Source: Betaproteobacteria bacterium
Lineage (GTDB): Bacteria; Pseudomonadota; Gammaproteobacteria; Burkholderiales; Burkholderiaceae_C
NCBI GenBank assembly: GCA_009927495.1
Contig: RFMX01000458.1
Location: 1 to 32,312, forward strand
Reading direction: 5' to 3'
Length of the DNA stretch: 32,312 nt
The number at the start of each line of letters is the position of its first letter. Position 1 is the stretch's first letter. The notes under the pieces are model-generated. The model saw nothing but the letters and a program-made list of their open reading frames with translations. It did not search any database and was not told the origin of the DNA. Positions 1 through 10,254 of this stretch are shown piece by piece. The position numbers and the translations under genes were made by a program.

Positions 1-37
1 GTGTGAAGGTGGCACTCTACCGCTGAGTTAACGACCC
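1..37 (-). tRNA. partial tRNA-Val (anticodon CAC), 3' half outside window
   Basis: Reverse complement reads GGGTCGTTAACTCAGCGGTAGAGTGCCACCTTCACAC: 7-nt acceptor strand, D-stem ACTC/GAGT, D-loop AGCGGTA, anticodon stem CCACC, U33 then CAC. The sequence is cut at about position 38. Confidence 0.8.
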
Positions 38-51
38 AATATCAAAGTATT

Positions 52-756
52 TTACACCGCAATATTTCGCCACATGGTTTTTCCATTGCTTGCTTTGTCA
101 ATATCAACAAGAACCTGCTCATGCGCGAGCAACTCCTCTGCTTCAGGCATAACGATGGAGAGAGGAAAGACCGATAAGTCAATTTTGAGACTGTTGCCAG
201 ATGCATCGTGTGTCTGGCTGTCTTCCATCATCAAAGCGTTTTGACCGCGGGTCAAAAACACATAAACATCGGCCAGCAATTCAGCGTCAAGCAAAGCGCC
301 ATGCAGTGTTCGGGCAGAGTTATTGACACCCAATCGGTCACACAAGGCATCTAAAGAATTGCGCTTGCCAGGATAGATTTCCTTGGCCATAGCCAAAGTG
401 TCCACAATTTTTAAAACATGGTTTTGCAAAGGCAAAGCGCCACACGAGGACAGCTCTTTGTCAATAAATCCCACATCAAAAGAAGCGTTGTGAATAATCA
501 ATTCAGCACCCCGGACAAACTCCAGAAACTCTTCAAAAATCTCAAAGAATTTAGGTTTGTCTAAAAGAAATTCATTGCTGATCCCGTGAACCTTCAGCGC
601 ATCTTCGTGACTTTCGCGCTCTGGATTCAAGTAGTAGTGAAAGGTACGGCCAGTCAATTTCCGATTGAATAACTCGACACAGCCAATCTCAATGATCCGA
701 TCACCTGCCTCGGCAGACAGTCCTGTGGTTTCGGTATCTAAAACAATTTGACGCAT
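52..756 (-). CDS. dnaQ: DNA polymerase III subunit epsilon (3'-5' exonuclease)
   Basis: ORF 234 aa; DEDD exonuclease motif VLDTETTGL near N-terminus, IIHNASFDVGFI, HGALLDAELLADVY. Confidence 0.95.
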   Translation of the reverse strand: MRQIVLDTETTGLSAEAGDRIIEIGCVELFNRKLTGRTFHYYLNPERESHEDALKVHGISNEFLLDKPKFFEIFEEFLEFVRGAELIIHNASFDVGFIDKELSSCGALPLQNHVLKIVDTLAMAKEIYPGKRNSLDALCDRLGVNNSARTLHGALLDAELLADVYVFLTRGQNALMMEDSQTHDASGNSLKIDLSVFPLSIVMPEAEELLAHEQVLVDIDKASNGKTMWRNIAV

Positions 757-762
757 GGACGA

Positions 763-1104
763 TCAGTGATTTTCTTTGGCGTGGTTGATGGTGTAGCGAG
801 GTATTTCAATAACCAGGTTTTGATTGCTCAATAAGGCTTGGCAAGCTAGGCGAGAGTTAGGTTCTAAACCCCAGGCACGATCTAACAAGTCATCTTCCTC
901 TTCTTCGGCTGGATTGAGACTTGCAAGGCCTTCCTTGACAATCACATGGCAGGTGGTACAGGCACAACTCATGTCGCAGGCGTGTTCAATCGCAATACCA
1001 TTGTCCAGCAGCGCTTCGCAAATTGAAGTGCCTGGGATAGCTTGAATTTCTCGGCCTTCTGGGCAGTATTGTGCGTGTGGGAGTATTCGGATGGTTGTCA
1101 TCAC
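763..1104 (-). CDS. fdx: ISC-type [2Fe-2S] ferredoxin
   Basis: ORF 113 aa with [12 protein letters not shown] cluster motif and distal Cys (RLACQA); overlaps the hscA stop; isc operon context. Start may be GTG at 1104 or ATG at 1101. Confidence 0.95.
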   Translation of the reverse strand: MMTTIRILPHAQYCPEGREIQAIPGTSICEALLDNGIAIEHACDMSCACTTCHVIVKEGLASLNPAEEEEDDLLDRAWGLEPNSRLACQALLSNQNLVIEIPRYTINHAKENH

Positions 1105-2957
1105 AATGATTCTATGGTTTTGCCAGATAAAGCCTGACGAATACTTTCATTCATTCGCAAAGCTGCAAAAGCCTCGGTACCTTTTGCCAGTGCTTCTGTC
1201 GCTTGCTCAATGGCTATCGCATCATTCAAACTTTTGGACTCTTGAGCCAATGCCATCAACTGTTTGATGTGTTCAAGCTCTGGGGCAGCCAATAAATGGG
1301 CATCTTTTTCCAAAGCAGCATGGGTGGCCAAGCACATACGGTCCACTTCAAGACGGGACTCCGCCAAGGCTCTGGCCTGTTTATCAATCTCAGCCGTGTG
1401 AAAACTGTCTAGCAGCATGGAGGTGATTTGCTCATCTGACAAACCATAACTGGGCTTAACCTCAATCTGCGATTCAACCCCACTGTTCATTTCTTTGGCT
1501 GCGACCGACAGCAGGCCATCTGCATCCACCGTAAAAGTGACTCTGATACGCGCCGCGCCTGCTGCCATAGGTGGAATGCCGCGTAATTCAAAGTGTGCAA
1601 GGCTTCGACAATCATGGACCAAGTCACGTTCACCCTGAACGATATGGAGGGCAAGCGCAGTTTGTCCATCTTGGTAGGTGGTGAAGTCTTGTGCCATGGC
1701 TGTGGGGATGGTTTGATTTCTTGGAACGATTCGCTCTACAAGTCCACCCATGGTTTCTATCCCCAGAGAAAGCGGGATCACATCGAGCAAAAGCATATTG
1801 CCATCTGTGTTGTTACCCACCAGTTGGTTGGCTTGTAATGCTGCGCCAAGTGCGACGACTTCGTCTGGATTTAAATTGTTGAGTGGCTGGCAATGAAGCA
1901 ACTCACCAACTGCCTTCTGAACCATGGGCATACGGGTAGAACCACCCACCATCACCACGCCTTGGATATCTTCAATGGCAATATGGGCATCGCGCAGCGC
2001 TTTTTTAACAGCAGTCAAGGTGCGTTGCGTAAGAGATTGCGTTTGCGCTTCAAAAACTTCACGGCTCACATTCAAACGAAGTTCACCATCAGACAGCAAG
2101 GCATCAAATACAACACTGTTTTCTGAAGACAGTGCTTCTTTACACCTCCGCGCAGCCACCAAGACAGCGCTTTTATCACTGTCGGTGGACACTTTTACGC
2201 CAGTTGCTTCCATTGCATATCTGGCCAATGCGCGATCGTAATCATCCCCTCCTAAGGCAGAATCGCCACCCGTGGAGAGAACCTCAAACACACCTTGGCT
2301 TAATCGAAGAACAGAGATATCAAATGTTCCACCACCGAGGTCATAGACCGCGTATATGCCCTCACTGGCATTATCAAGACCATAAGCCAATGCGGCGGCA
2401 GTAGGCTCATTGATCAACCGCAATACATTGAGTCCAGCAAGCTTTGCTGCATCTTTGGTTGCCTGACGTTGAGCATCGTCAAAATAAGCCGGAACCGTAA
2501 TAACAGCACCATGAATATCATCAGCAAATGTGTCTTCAGCTCGCTGTCTCAAGGTTGCCAAAATTTCTGCGCTGATCTCTACTGGTGACTTGACGCCATC
2601 GACAGTCTTGATGCTCAACATGCCAGGCGTATCCAAAAACGCATAGGGCAATTCTTCAGCGTTGGAGATATCTTTCAACGCTCTGCCCATGAATCTTTTG
2701 ACTGAAACAATGGTATTTGCGGGGTCAGTTGTTTGACTCGATAGCGCTTGAGCCCCAATCTCTCTGCGCCCTTGGGACAGGTACCTGACAGCTGAGGGCA
2801 ATATGACGCGACCATCAGCATCGGGCAAACACTCTGCAATTCCACTGCGAACACTGGCTACTAAAGAATGGGTCGTACCCAAATCTATACCAATACCGAT
2901 GCGACGCTCATGAGGGTTTGGTGCCTGTCCAGGTTCGGAAATTTGAAGCAAAGCCAT
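1101..2957 (-). CDS. hscA: Fe-S protein assembly chaperone HscA (Hsp70 family)
   Basis: ORF 618 aa, [39 protein letters not shown]; isc operon context. Confidence 0.96.
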   Translation of the reverse strand: MALLQISEPGQAPNPHERRIGIGIDLGTTHSLVASVRSGIAECLPDADGRVILPSAVRYLSQGRREIGAQALSSQTTDPANTIVSVKRFMGRALKDISNAEELPYAFLDTPGMLSIKTVDGVKSPVEISAEILATLRQRAEDTFADDIHGAVITVPAYFDDAQRQATKDAAKLAGLNVLRLINEPTAAALAYGLDNASEGIYAVYDLGGGTFDISVLRLSQGVFEVLSTGGDSALGGDDYDRALARYAMEATGVKVSTDSDKSAVLVAARRCKEALSSENSVVFDALLSDGELRLNVSREVFEAQTQSLTQRTLTAVKKALRDAHIAIEDIQGVVMVGGSTRMPMVQKAVGELLHCQPLNNLNPDEVVALGAALQANQLVGNNTDGNMLLLDVIPLSLGIETMGGLVERIVPRNQTIPTAMAQDFTTYQDGQTALALHIVQGERDLVHDCRSLAHFELRGIPPMAAGAARIRVTFTVDADGLLSVAAKEMNSGVESQIEVKPSYGLSDEQITSMLLDSFHTAEIDKQARALAESRLEVDRMCLATHAALEKDAHLLAAPELEHIKQLMALAQESKSLNDAIAIEQATEALAKGTEAFAALRMNESIRQALSGKTIESL

Positions 2958-2973
2958 TTTCTAGAATTGTCCC

Positions 2974-3528
2974 TTACGCGTTTTCTAATTGATCACGCCG
3001 CTTGTCGATATCGTCTTCAAAACGCTCCATGAACATCAAAGTCCTGACCTCACCAGCAGCATTGCTCCAATGTTTATCAACATCCAAATACGTCTCACAT
3101 CTTGCAAAGGCTGACTCTTTTGCGGCCAAGACTTCTTGTTGGAGTTTGCCTATTTCGTGGAAAGAATCTGCATCTTCGAGTTGCTCTCGCCACTGCATTT
3201 GCTGGATAAGAAAGTCTGAAGGCATACGCGTATTTTCTTCCGCCTTGATCGAAGCACCATTCAATTCGCAAAGGTAAGCGGCTCGTTTGAGGGGAAGTTT
3301 GAGCCTTTGATAGGCCTCATTGATACGCACCGAATATTGCATTGCTATTCGTTGGGATGCGGTATCTTGCACAGAAAAGTTATCCGGATGCGCCATACGC
3401 TGAAGATTTTTCCAGCGCTCATCAAGCAATTGACGATTTAACTTGAATGTCAGGGGTAAATTGAAAAGCTCAAAATCATTTGCAGACAGCAAAGATTGCT
3501 GAAGCCCCTGGCCAGAGTTCATGGTCAA
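2974..3528 (-). CDS. hscB: Fe-S protein assembly co-chaperone HscB (J-domain)
   Basis: ORF 184 aa with HPD motif (MAHPDNF), between hscA and iscA. Confidence 0.94.
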   Translation of the reverse strand: MTMNSGQGLQQSLLSANDFELFNLPLTFKLNRQLLDERWKNLQRMAHPDNFSVQDTASQRIAMQYSVRINEAYQRLKLPLKRAAYLCELNGASIKAEENTRMPSDFLIQQMQWREQLEDADSFHEIGKLQQEVLAAKESAFARCETYLDVDKHWSNAAGEVRTLMFMERFEDDIDKRRDQLENA

Positions 3529-3848
3529 ACCCTGAACGATTCACCACAACCACAACGGTCACGTTCGTTAGGATTGTTAAATTTAAAGCCTTCATTCAAA
3601 CCTTCACGAACAAAATCTAACTCAGTGCCATCAAGGTAGGCCAAACTTTTCGGGTCAATCAGGATCTTCAAGCCATGGGCTTCAAAAACAACATCCTCAC
3701 CGCTTAAATCATCCACGTATTCAAGCTTGTAAGCCAGCCCAGAACAACCCGTGGTCTTGACCCCAAGACGAACACCTACGCCCTTACCTCTCTTAGTGAG
3801 GTATCGATTTACATGCCGCGCAGCGGCCTCGGTCATGGAAACTGACAT
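3525..3848 (-). CDS. iscA: Fe-S assembly A-type carrier IscA
   Basis: The listed ORF runs to 3881, but the IscA homology begins at [12 protein letters not shown] (start 3848), which avoids overlap with iscU. Cys motifs GVKTTGCSG and CGCGESF. Confidence 0.93.
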   Translation of the reverse strand: MSVSMTEAAARHVNRYLTKRGKGVGVRLGVKTTGCSGLAYKLEYVDDLSGEDVVFEAHGLKILIDPKSLAYLDGTELDFVREGLNEGFKFNNPNERDRCGCGESFRV

Positions 3849-3849
3849 A

Positions 3850-4236
3850 TCAGTGCGTGTTTTTCTTTTTGTAATCTTCAACAGCTGCCTTGATGGCGTC
3901 TTCCGCCAAAATGGAGCAATGAATTTTGACGGGTGGCAGGGCTAACTCTTGTGCAATTTCACTGTTCTTCAAAGCCGCGGCTTGGTCCAATGTTTTGCCT
4001 TTCACCCACTCAGTCACCAATGAAGATGAGGCGATAGCAGAGCCACATCCATAGGTTTTGAAGCGCGCATCTTCAATCACCCCAGTCAGTGGGTTGACCT
4101 TGATTTGAAGCTTCATGACGTCGCCACAGGCAGGCGCACCCACCATCCCCGTTCCTACCGAGTCGTCACCCTTGTCAAATGAACCCACATTGCGTGGATT
4201 TTCATAATGGTCAATGACCTTTTCGCTGTACGCCAT
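3850..4236 (-). CDS. iscU: Fe-S cluster assembly scaffold IscU
   Basis: [67 protein letters not shown]. The listed ORF starts at 4251; the MAYSEKV start at 4236 is more likely. Confidence 0.95.
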   Translation of the reverse strand: MAYSEKVIDHYENPRNVGSFDKGDDSVGTGMVGAPACGDVMKLQIKVNPLTGVIEDARFKTYGCGSAIASSSLVTEWVKGKTLDQAAALKNSEIAQELALPPVKIHCSILAEDAIKAAVEDYKKKNTH

Positions 4237-4257
4237 GTCTGTCTCCGTCAAAAATTG

Positions 4258-5478
4258 TCAGTGGGCTGCCCATTGGATGGTGCTGAGATCCACACCATCT
4301 TTGTACATTTCCCATAAAGGACTTAAATCGCGCAATTTGCCGACATTGGCGCGAATTGTGGTGATTGCGTAATCAATTTCTTCTTCAGTTGAGTAGCGCC
4401 CTACCGTCATGCGCAAGCTGCTGTGCGCCAATTCATCGCTGCGGCCTAAAGCTCGCAAAACATAGCTGGGCTCCAGACTTGCAGAGGTACAGGCCGAACC
4501 AGAAGACACCGCCAAGCCCTTGATACCCATGATGAGAGATTCACCCTCAACATAGTTAAAGCTGATGTTCAGGTTATGCGGTACGCGCTGGGTCAAATGG
4601 CCATTGACAAAAACCTGTTCAATGTCTTTTAGGCCATTCAACAATCTTTGCTGCAAATGACGCGCATGAACGATGTCATGTGCCATCTCGAGTTTGGCAA
4701 TCCGAAAGGCTTCTCCCATGCCCACACATTGGTGGGTGGGCAAAGTACCACTGCGCATGCCTCTTTCGTGTCCGCCACCATGCATTTGTGCTTCTAAACG
4801 AACACGGGGTTTGCGACGGACATAAAGCGCTCCAATACCCTTAGGACCGTAGGTTTTGTGAGAAGCAAGGCTCATCAAATCAACAGGCAATTTCTCCAAA
4901 TCAATCTCAACTTTGCCGGTTGATTGGGCTGCATCCACGTGAAAAATAATGCCTTTTTCGCGGCACAAATTACCAATGGCCGAAATGTCTTGGATGACGC
5001 CAATTTCATTATTGACATGCATAACGCTTGCCAAAATAGTGTCGGGGCGTATGGCATCTTTGAACCGATTGAGGTCAACCAAGCCATCTTCTTGCACATC
5101 TAAGTAAGTGACTTCAAAGCCTTGACGCTCAAGCTCGCGCATGGTGTCAAGAACAGCTTTGTGCTCGGTCTTAACAGTAATTAAATGCCGACCTTTGGTT
5201 TTGTAGAAATGGGCTGCGCCTTTGATGGCAAGGTTATTGGACTCTGTTGCGCCAGAGGTCCACACAATTTCGCGAGGGTCAGCCCCAATCAAAGCAGCAA
5301 CATCGGCTCTGGCTTTTTCAACCGCTTCCTCAGCTTCCCAGCCCCAAGCATGGCTACGGGATGCTGGGTTTCCATAATGCTCTCGCAACCAAGGAATCAT
5401 GGCCTCAACCACCCGCTCATCACACGGGTTGGTCGCAGAATAGTCAAGGTAAATAGGGAAATGCGGTGTCATATCCAT
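4258..5478 (-). CDS. iscS: Cysteine desulfurase IscS
   Basis: ORF 406 aa; [19 protein letters not shown]-lysine region [20 protein letters not shown], Cys loop [21 protein letters not shown]. Confidence 0.96.
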   Translation of the reverse strand: MDMTPHFPIYLDYSATNPCDERVVEAMIPWLREHYGNPASRSHAWGWEAEEAVEKARADVAALIGADPREIVWTSGATESNNLAIKGAAHFYKTKGRHLITVKTEHKAVLDTMRELERQGFEVTYLDVQEDGLVDLNRFKDAIRPDTILASVMHVNNEIGVIQDISAIGNLCREKGIIFHVDAAQSTGKVEIDLEKLPVDLMSLASHKTYGPKGIGALYVRRKPRVRLEAQMHGGGHERGMRSGTLPTHQCVGMGEAFRIAKLEMAHDIVHARHLQQRLLNGLKDIEQVFVNGHLTQRVPHNLNISFNYVEGESLIMGIKGLAVSSGSACTSASLEPSYVLRALGRSDELAHSSLRMTVGRYSTEEEIDYAITTIRANVGKLRDLSPLWEMYKDGVDLSTIQWAAH

Positions 5479-5484
5479 GGAAAA

Positions 5485-6021
5485 TCAGCCTTTAGCGAAA
5501 ACATTGCCCAAGGCAAATACAGAGTTAGGGGCGTTGACACGGATAGGTTTGACGACGGGGGCGGCTGAAATAGCACGTCTTGTCATGGGTTTTTCCTCCA
5601 CTTGGAGGCCCTTGGCGAGTTGATCGTCCACCAGTTTTTGTAAATTGACTGAGTTGAGAAAATCAATCATTCGCTGGTTCAAAGACGACCACAGCTCATG
5701 CGTCATGCACTTCCCGGATTCGCCCAGACAGTTTTCTTTGCCTGCGCAGTGGGTGGCATCAATGGGCTCATCTACCGACAAAATAATGTCTGCGACTGAA
5801 ATTTCAGTTGCTTTGCGACCCAAGGTATAGCCGCCACCTGGTCCACGAGTGGACTCAACGAGCTGGTGGCGACGCAATTTGCCGAACAACTGCTCCAAAT
5901 ATGACAATGAGATCTGCTGACGCTGGCTGATGGCAGCCAAGGTGACTGGCCCATTGTTTTGGCGCAATGCCAAATCAATCATGGCTGTAACTGCAAAACG
6001 TCCTTTGGTGGTTAAACGCAT
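5485..6021 (-). CDS. iscR: Fe-S cluster responsive Rrf2-family regulator IscR
   Basis: MRLTTKGRFAVTAMIDLA winged-helix start and C-x5-C-x7-C in HCAGKENCLGESGKCMTH; first gene of the isc operon. Confidence 0.96.
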   Translation of the reverse strand: MRLTTKGRFAVTAMIDLALRQNNGPVTLAAISQRQQISLSYLEQLFGKLRRHQLVESTRGPGGGYTLGRKATEISVADIILSVDEPIDATHCAGKENCLGESGKCMTHELWSSLNQRMIDFLNSVNLQKLVDDQLAKGLQVEEKPMTRRAISAAPVVKPIRVNAPNSVFALGNVFAKG

Positions 6022-6040
6022 ATGAAACTCCTAGATGGGC

Positions 6041-6065
6041 TTTGTCGACTGGTTTAGTCAACTAT
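6041..6065 (-). promoter_or_regulatory. candidate IscR type-1 binding site upstream of iscR
   Basis: Reverse complement ATAGTTGACTAAACCAGTCGACAAA resembles the type-1 consensus as recalled (ATASYYGACTRwwwYAGTCRRSTAT), with the GACT...AGTC dyad intact. It overlaps a candidate extended -10 (TGCTATAGT). Confidence 0.75.
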
Positions 6066-6102
6066 AGCACAAGACCAAATAAAACAGTCGGGTACTGGGC
6101 GC

Positions 6103-8190
6103 TCAAAGGTTATCCCGAGGGGCAGCTCCAAAAGTGAGCGCCCTGAGGCGACTTAGCTGGTCGCGGGCAGCCGCAGCGGCCTCAAACTCCAAATTACGGG
6201 CATGTTCCAGCATTTGCTTTTCGATCCGTTTGATTTCTTTGGCGACATCTCTTTCGCTCATATCCTCCACCCGAGCTTGCTCCAGCTCTAGGCGCATAGA
6301 TTCTTTGTCAGACTTTTCGCTGTAAACACCATCAATCAAATCACGAATACCCTTGACGACACCGCGGGGCGTGATGCCGTTGGCCAAATTGAAAGCCACT
6401 TGCTTGGTACGGCGACGCTCAGTCTCGCCAATCGCCTTTTTCATGGACTCGGTCATTTTGTCGGCATACAAAATAGCCCGCCCCTCTAAATTTCGGGCCG
6501 CCCTTCCAATGGTTTGAATCAAGCTGCGCTCTGAACGCAAAAAACCTTCTTTGTCGGCGTCCAATATGGCCACCAAAGAAACCTCGGGCAAGTCCAAGCC
6601 TTCGCGCAACAAGTTAATCCCCACCAATACATCGAAGGCACCAAGCCTCAAATCGCGAAGAATTTCAACCCGTTCCACTGTATCAATGTCACTGTGCAAA
6701 TAACGAACTTTGACACCGTTATCGCTCAGGTAATCGGTCAACTGCTCTGCCATGCGTTTGGTCAGCGTGGTGATCAAAATCCGCTCGTTCTTGACCACGC
6801 GAATGCGAATTTCTTGCAGCACATCGTCTACTTGGCTGGCAGCAGGCCGCACCTCAACCTCAGGGTCGACAAGCCCAGTGGGGCGAACCACCTGCTCCAC
6901 AATTTGGCCGGAATGCGTTTTTTCGTAATCGGAAGGTGTTGCCGAGACGAAAACAAGTTGGCGCATGCGCTGCTCAAACTCCTGAAGCTTTAAGGGCCGG
7001 TTATCCAGCGCACTGGGCAAACGAAAACCGTATTCGACCAAGGTGGTTTTTCGCGCTTTGTCGCCGTTGTACATGCCTGAAAATTGACCCATCAGCACAT
7101 GGCTTTCATCAAAAAACATGAGTGCGTCTTTGGGCAAATAGTCCGTCAAGGTACTGGGTGGCTCACCTGGTGCAACGCCTGACAAATGTCGGGTGTAGTT
7201 TTCAATCCCCTTGCAATGCCCCACTTCACTGAGCATTTCCAAATCAAAACGGGTGCGCTGCTCCAGCCTTTGGGCTTCCACCAATTTACCCATGCCGACC
7301 AATTCCTTGAGCCTTTGGTCTAGCTCCAATTTGATGGTCTCTACCGCAGCCAACACTTTATCGCGGGGGGTCACGTAATGACTTGAGGGGTAGACCGTGA
7401 AACGGGGTATTTTTTGACGTACCCGACCCGTCAGCGGGTCTAGCAGTTGAAGACTTTCAATCTCGTCGTCAAACAACTCAATACGAATAGCCAGTTCACT
7501 GTGCTCGGCAGGAAAAATGTCAATGATGTCGCCTCGAACACGAAACCTTCCGCGCGCAAAGTCCATGTCATTTCGCTCGTATTGCATACGCACCAGCTGG
7601 GCGATGATGTCTCTTTGCCCAGGCTTGTCGCCTGCCCTCAACGTCATCACCATCCTGTGGTAACTCTCGGGCTCTCCAATACCGTAGATGGCAGAAACGG
7701 TGGCCACAATGATCACGTCTCTGCGTTCGAGCAGGCTTTTGGTGCATGACAGACGCATCTGCTCAATATGCTCGTTGATGGCGCTGTCTTTTTCAATGAA
7801 CAAATCTCTTTGAGGCACATAAGCCTCAGGCTGGTAGTAATCGTAGTAACTGACGAAATATTCCACCGCGTTTTTAGGGAAAAACTCGCGAAATTCGCTG
7901 TAAAGCTGGGCAGCCAAGGTCTTATTCGGTGCATAAATGATCGCTGGCCGACCCATTTGCGCAATCACATTCGCCATGGTGAACGTTTTTCCTGAACCTG
8001 TCACACCTAACAAGGTTTGGAACATTTCACCGTCTTGCATGCCCTCGACCAATTGAGAAATAGCTTGGGGTTGGTCACCTGCCGGAGGGTAAGGCTGAAA
8101 AAGCTCAAAGGGCGAACCTGGGTATGTATGCCATGTGCCCTCTTTTTCAGCAACAGTGGGGAGGTCATGCAAATCAGAAAGCGAAGCCAT
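6103..8190 (-). CDS. uvrB: Excinuclease ABC subunit B
   Basis: ORF 695 aa, Walker [26 protein letters not shown]-terminal UVR motif. Confidence 0.97.
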   Translation of the reverse strand: MASLSDLHDLPTVAEKEGTWHTYPGSPFELFQPYPPAGDQPQAISQLVEGMQDGEMFQTLLGVTGSGKTFTMANVIAQMGRPAIIYAPNKTLAAQLYSEFREFFPKNAVEYFVSYYDYYQPEAYVPQRDLFIEKDSAINEHIEQMRLSCTKSLLERRDVIIVATVSAIYGIGEPESYHRMVMTLRAGDKPGQRDIIAQLVRMQYERNDMDFARGRFRVRGDIIDIFPAEHSELAIRIELFDDEIESLQLLDPLTGRVRQKIPRFTVYPSSHYVTPRDKVLAAVETIKLELDQRLKELVGMGKLVEAQRLEQRTRFDLEMLSEVGHCKGIENYTRHLSGVAPGEPPSTLTDYLPKDALMFFDESHVLMGQFSGMYNGDKARKTTLVEYGFRLPSALDNRPLKLQEFEQRMRQLVFVSATPSDYEKTHSGQIVEQVVRPTGLVDPEVEVRPAASQVDDVLQEIRIRVVKNERILITTLTKRMAEQLTDYLSDNGVKVRYLHSDIDTVERVEILRDLRLGAFDVLVGINLLREGLDLPEVSLVAILDADKEGFLRSERSLIQTIGRAARNLEGRAILYADKMTESMKKAIGETERRRTKQVAFNLANGITPRGVVKGIRDLIDGVYSEKSDKESMRLELEQARVEDMSERDVAKEIKRIEKQMLEHARNLEFEAAAAARDQLSRLRALTFGAAPRDNL

Positions 8191-8236
8191 GGTTCAGGTA
8201 CCAAACAAGGCTTGTTCAAGCCGTTAAAATGATGAT

Positions 8237-8272
8237 AAACCGCGTAGCCTACCGCAGACTTCGCGGTTTTTT
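8237..8272 (+). promoter_or_regulatory. terminator-like hairpin in the leader of the aminotransferase gene (possible attenuator)
   Basis: ACCGC(8251-8255)-AGACTTC-GCGGT(8263-8267) followed by a six-T run; alternative AAACCGCG(8237-8244)/CGCGGTTT(8262-8269) shares the same 3' arm. No + strand gene lies upstream to be terminated. Confidence 0.4.
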
Positions 8273-8306
8273 GGCGAACTCCCTACTTAAATCACAAGGA
8301 CCCCCG

Positions 8307-9509
8307 ATGTCACTGTTTTCCGCTGTCGAAATGGCCCCACGAGACCCCATCTTGGGTCTGAATGAACAGTTCGCTGCTGATAAATCGCCCCACAAAGTCA
8401 ATTTAGGGGTGGGTGTCTATTTCAACGAAGACGGTAAATTGCCTTTGCTGGCTTGCGTGCTTCAGGCTGAAAAAACACTGATGGAAAAACCGGCTGCCCG
8501 CGGCTATTTGCCCATCGATGGCATCGCGGCCTATGACAGCGCGGTCAAAAGTTTGGTCTTTGGTTCAGACTCGGACGCGGTCAAGTCTGGACGCGTTGCC
8601 ACTGTTCAGGCCATTGGTGGAACTGGCGGCTTGAAAATCGGTGCCGATTTTCTTCACAAGCTCAACCCAGCTAGCAAGGTCATGATCAGCGACCCCAGCT
8701 GGGAGAACCACAGAGCACTTTTTTCAGCTGCTGGATTTGTTGTTAATACTTATGCCTATTACGACGAACAAAAACGTGGCATCAACTTTGAAGGGCTGAT
8801 CAAAAGCCTCAGTGCGGCAGCCTCAGGTACCGTGGTTGTGCTGCATGCTTGCTGCCATAACCCAACCGGCTATGACCTGACTCCTGAGCAATGGGACAAA
8901 GTCATCGCCACCGTCAAAGAAAAACAATTGACACCTTTTCTTGATATGGCCTACCAAGGTTTTGGCAACGGCATCACCGAAGACGGTGCGGTGATTGAAA
9001 AATTTGTGTCTGCAGGTATAGATTTTTTGGTCTCAACCTCTTTTTCCAAAAGTTTTAGCCTTTACGGCGAACGCGTCGGTGCTTTATCGGTCTATTGCCA
9101 TGACGCTGATGAAGCCGCAAGGGTGTTGTCTCAGCTCAAAATTGTCATTCGTACCAATTACTCCAACCCGCCCACCCATGGCGGAGCCGTTGTGGCTGCT
9201 GTACTCAACAACCCTGAACTGCGTGCTTTGTGGGAAAAAGAGCTCGCAGGTATGCGCATACGGATTAAATCTATGCGCCAGAGCTTGGTCGATGGCCTCA
9301 AAGCAGCGGGAATCCAGCAAGACATGGGGTTCATCACCCAACAGATTGGCATGTTCAGTTACTCTGGATTGAGCAAAGACCAGATGGTTCGACTGCGTAC
9401 AGAGTTTGGGGTGTATGGAACGGATACAGGACGTATGTGCGTGGCCGCCCTCAACACACACAATCTTCCCTATGTGTGTCAGGCTATCGCAGCTGTTCTC
9501 AAAAACTGA
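8307..9509 (+). CDS. tyrB: Aromatic amino acid / aspartate aminotransferase (class I PLP)
   Basis: MSLFSAVEMAPRDPILGLNEQF start, HNPTGYDLT, PLP-lysine SFSKSFSLYGERVG. The listed ORF extends to 8124 in frame, but that extension is antisense to uvrB. tyrB versus aspC not resolved. Confidence 0.92.
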   Translation: MSLFSAVEMAPRDPILGLNEQFAADKSPHKVNLGVGVYFNEDGKLPLLACVLQAEKTLMEKPAARGYLPIDGIAAYDSAVKSLVFGSDSDAVKSGRVATVQAIGGTGGLKIGADFLHKLNPASKVMISDPSWENHRALFSAAGFVVNTYAYYDEQKRGINFEGLIKSLSAAASGTVVVLHACCHNPTGYDLTPEQWDKVIATVKEKQLTPFLDMAYQGFGNGITEDGAVIEKFVSAGIDFLVSTSFSKSFSLYGERVGALSVYCHDADEAARVLSQLKIVIRTNYSNPPTHGGAVVAAVLNNPELRALWEKELAGMRIRIKSMRQSLVDGLKAAGIQQDMGFITQQIGMFSYSGLSKDQMVRLRTEFGVYGTDTGRMCVAALNTHNLPYVCQAIAAVLKN

Positions 9510-10204
9510 TGAAAGCCCTCATTTTTGATGTTTTCGGAACGCTAGTTGACTGGCGTGGTTCCATTGCACTTCAGGCTGAAAGAGATTTATCACCCCTTGG
9601 ATTGCAAACCGATTGGCATGCTTTTGCAGATGCTTGGCGCAATGAGTACCAGCCCGCTATGGAGCGGGTACGCAGCGGACAACGGGCGTTTTGCAAGCTT
9701 GATGTATTGCACCGCGATAACTTAGATATTGTTTTGTCCAGATTAGGATGGACCTCAGTAGATGAGGCAACGCGCACAAAACTGACACTTGCTTGGCACA
9801 CGCTGGATGCTTGGCCGGAGGTCAAGCATGCCTTGACCAGATTGAGAAAGAAGTTTCTTCTGGCCCCCTGCTCCAACGGCCATATTGCATTGATGGTCAA
9901 TCTTGCTCGTCACAATGACTGGCATTGGGATGCCATCACTGGCGCAGAAATCGCTCACGATTACAAGCCGCAAGCGGTGGTCTACCAAGCTTCTGCTGAA
10001 GCACTAGGGTGTTCTTGGCAAGAGACAACCATGGTTGCCGCGCATTCAAGTGATTTGGCGGCGGCCAAACAATCGGGGCTTGGCACCGCTTTTATTGCGC
10101 GTCCTGATGAATATGGACCCGGTCTGGGCGAGTCAAAAGCTACAACTCCTGTCGATTTTGAAGCCCAAGACCTGAATCACCTTGCAGATCTCTTGGAATG
10201 CTGA
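9509..10204 (+). CDS. HAD-superfamily hydrolase, haloacid dehalogenase type II-like
   Basis: MKALIFDVFGTLVDWRGS motif I, LAPCSNGHIALM, HDYKPQAVVY, HSSDLAAAKQSGL. ATG overlaps the upstream TGA (TGATG). Confidence 0.88.
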   Translation: MKALIFDVFGTLVDWRGSIALQAERDLSPLGLQTDWHAFADAWRNEYQPAMERVRSGQRAFCKLDVLHRDNLDIVLSRLGWTSVDEATRTKLTLAWHTLDAWPEVKHALTRLRKKFLLAPCSNGHIALMVNLARHNDWHWDAITGAEIAHDYKPQAVVYQASAEALGCSWQETTMVAAHSSDLAAAKQSGLGTAFIARPDEYGPGLGESKATTPVDFEAQDLNHLADLLEC

Positions 10205-10214
10205 ACAAGTGCTG

Positions 10215-10235
10215 TTATATTGCACTGCAACATAA
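10215..10235 (+). promoter_or_regulatory. 21-bp near-perfect palindrome upstream of phaZ (candidate PhaR-type operator)
   Basis: TTATATTGCACTGCAACATAA: arms TTAT.TTGCA / TGCAA.ATAA about a central C, one mismatched pair, 20 bp before the phaZ ATG. Confidence 0.5.
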
Positions 10236-10254
10236 CTGAAAAGACAGGCCTAAC

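Noticed and set aside
5185-5568. 127-aa + strand ORF antisense to iscS, and many similar ORFs throughout (e.g. 1924-2241, 14614-14994, 17296-17880, 19948-20490, 28069-28623)
   Set aside because: They lie opposite well-supported conserved genes, have no recognisable domains or initiation signals, and are typical shadow ORFs.
8190-8236. LexA/SOS box upstream of uvrB
   Set aside because: No CTG-N10-CAG type sequence was found in the short intergenic region by eye; only the GGCTTGTTCAAGCC dyad is present.
8124-8306. N-terminal 61-codon extension of the aminotransferase ORF
   Set aside because: Family homology begins at MSLFSAVEMAPRD (8307). The extension is antisense to the uvrB start and crosses the candidate promoter and hairpin.
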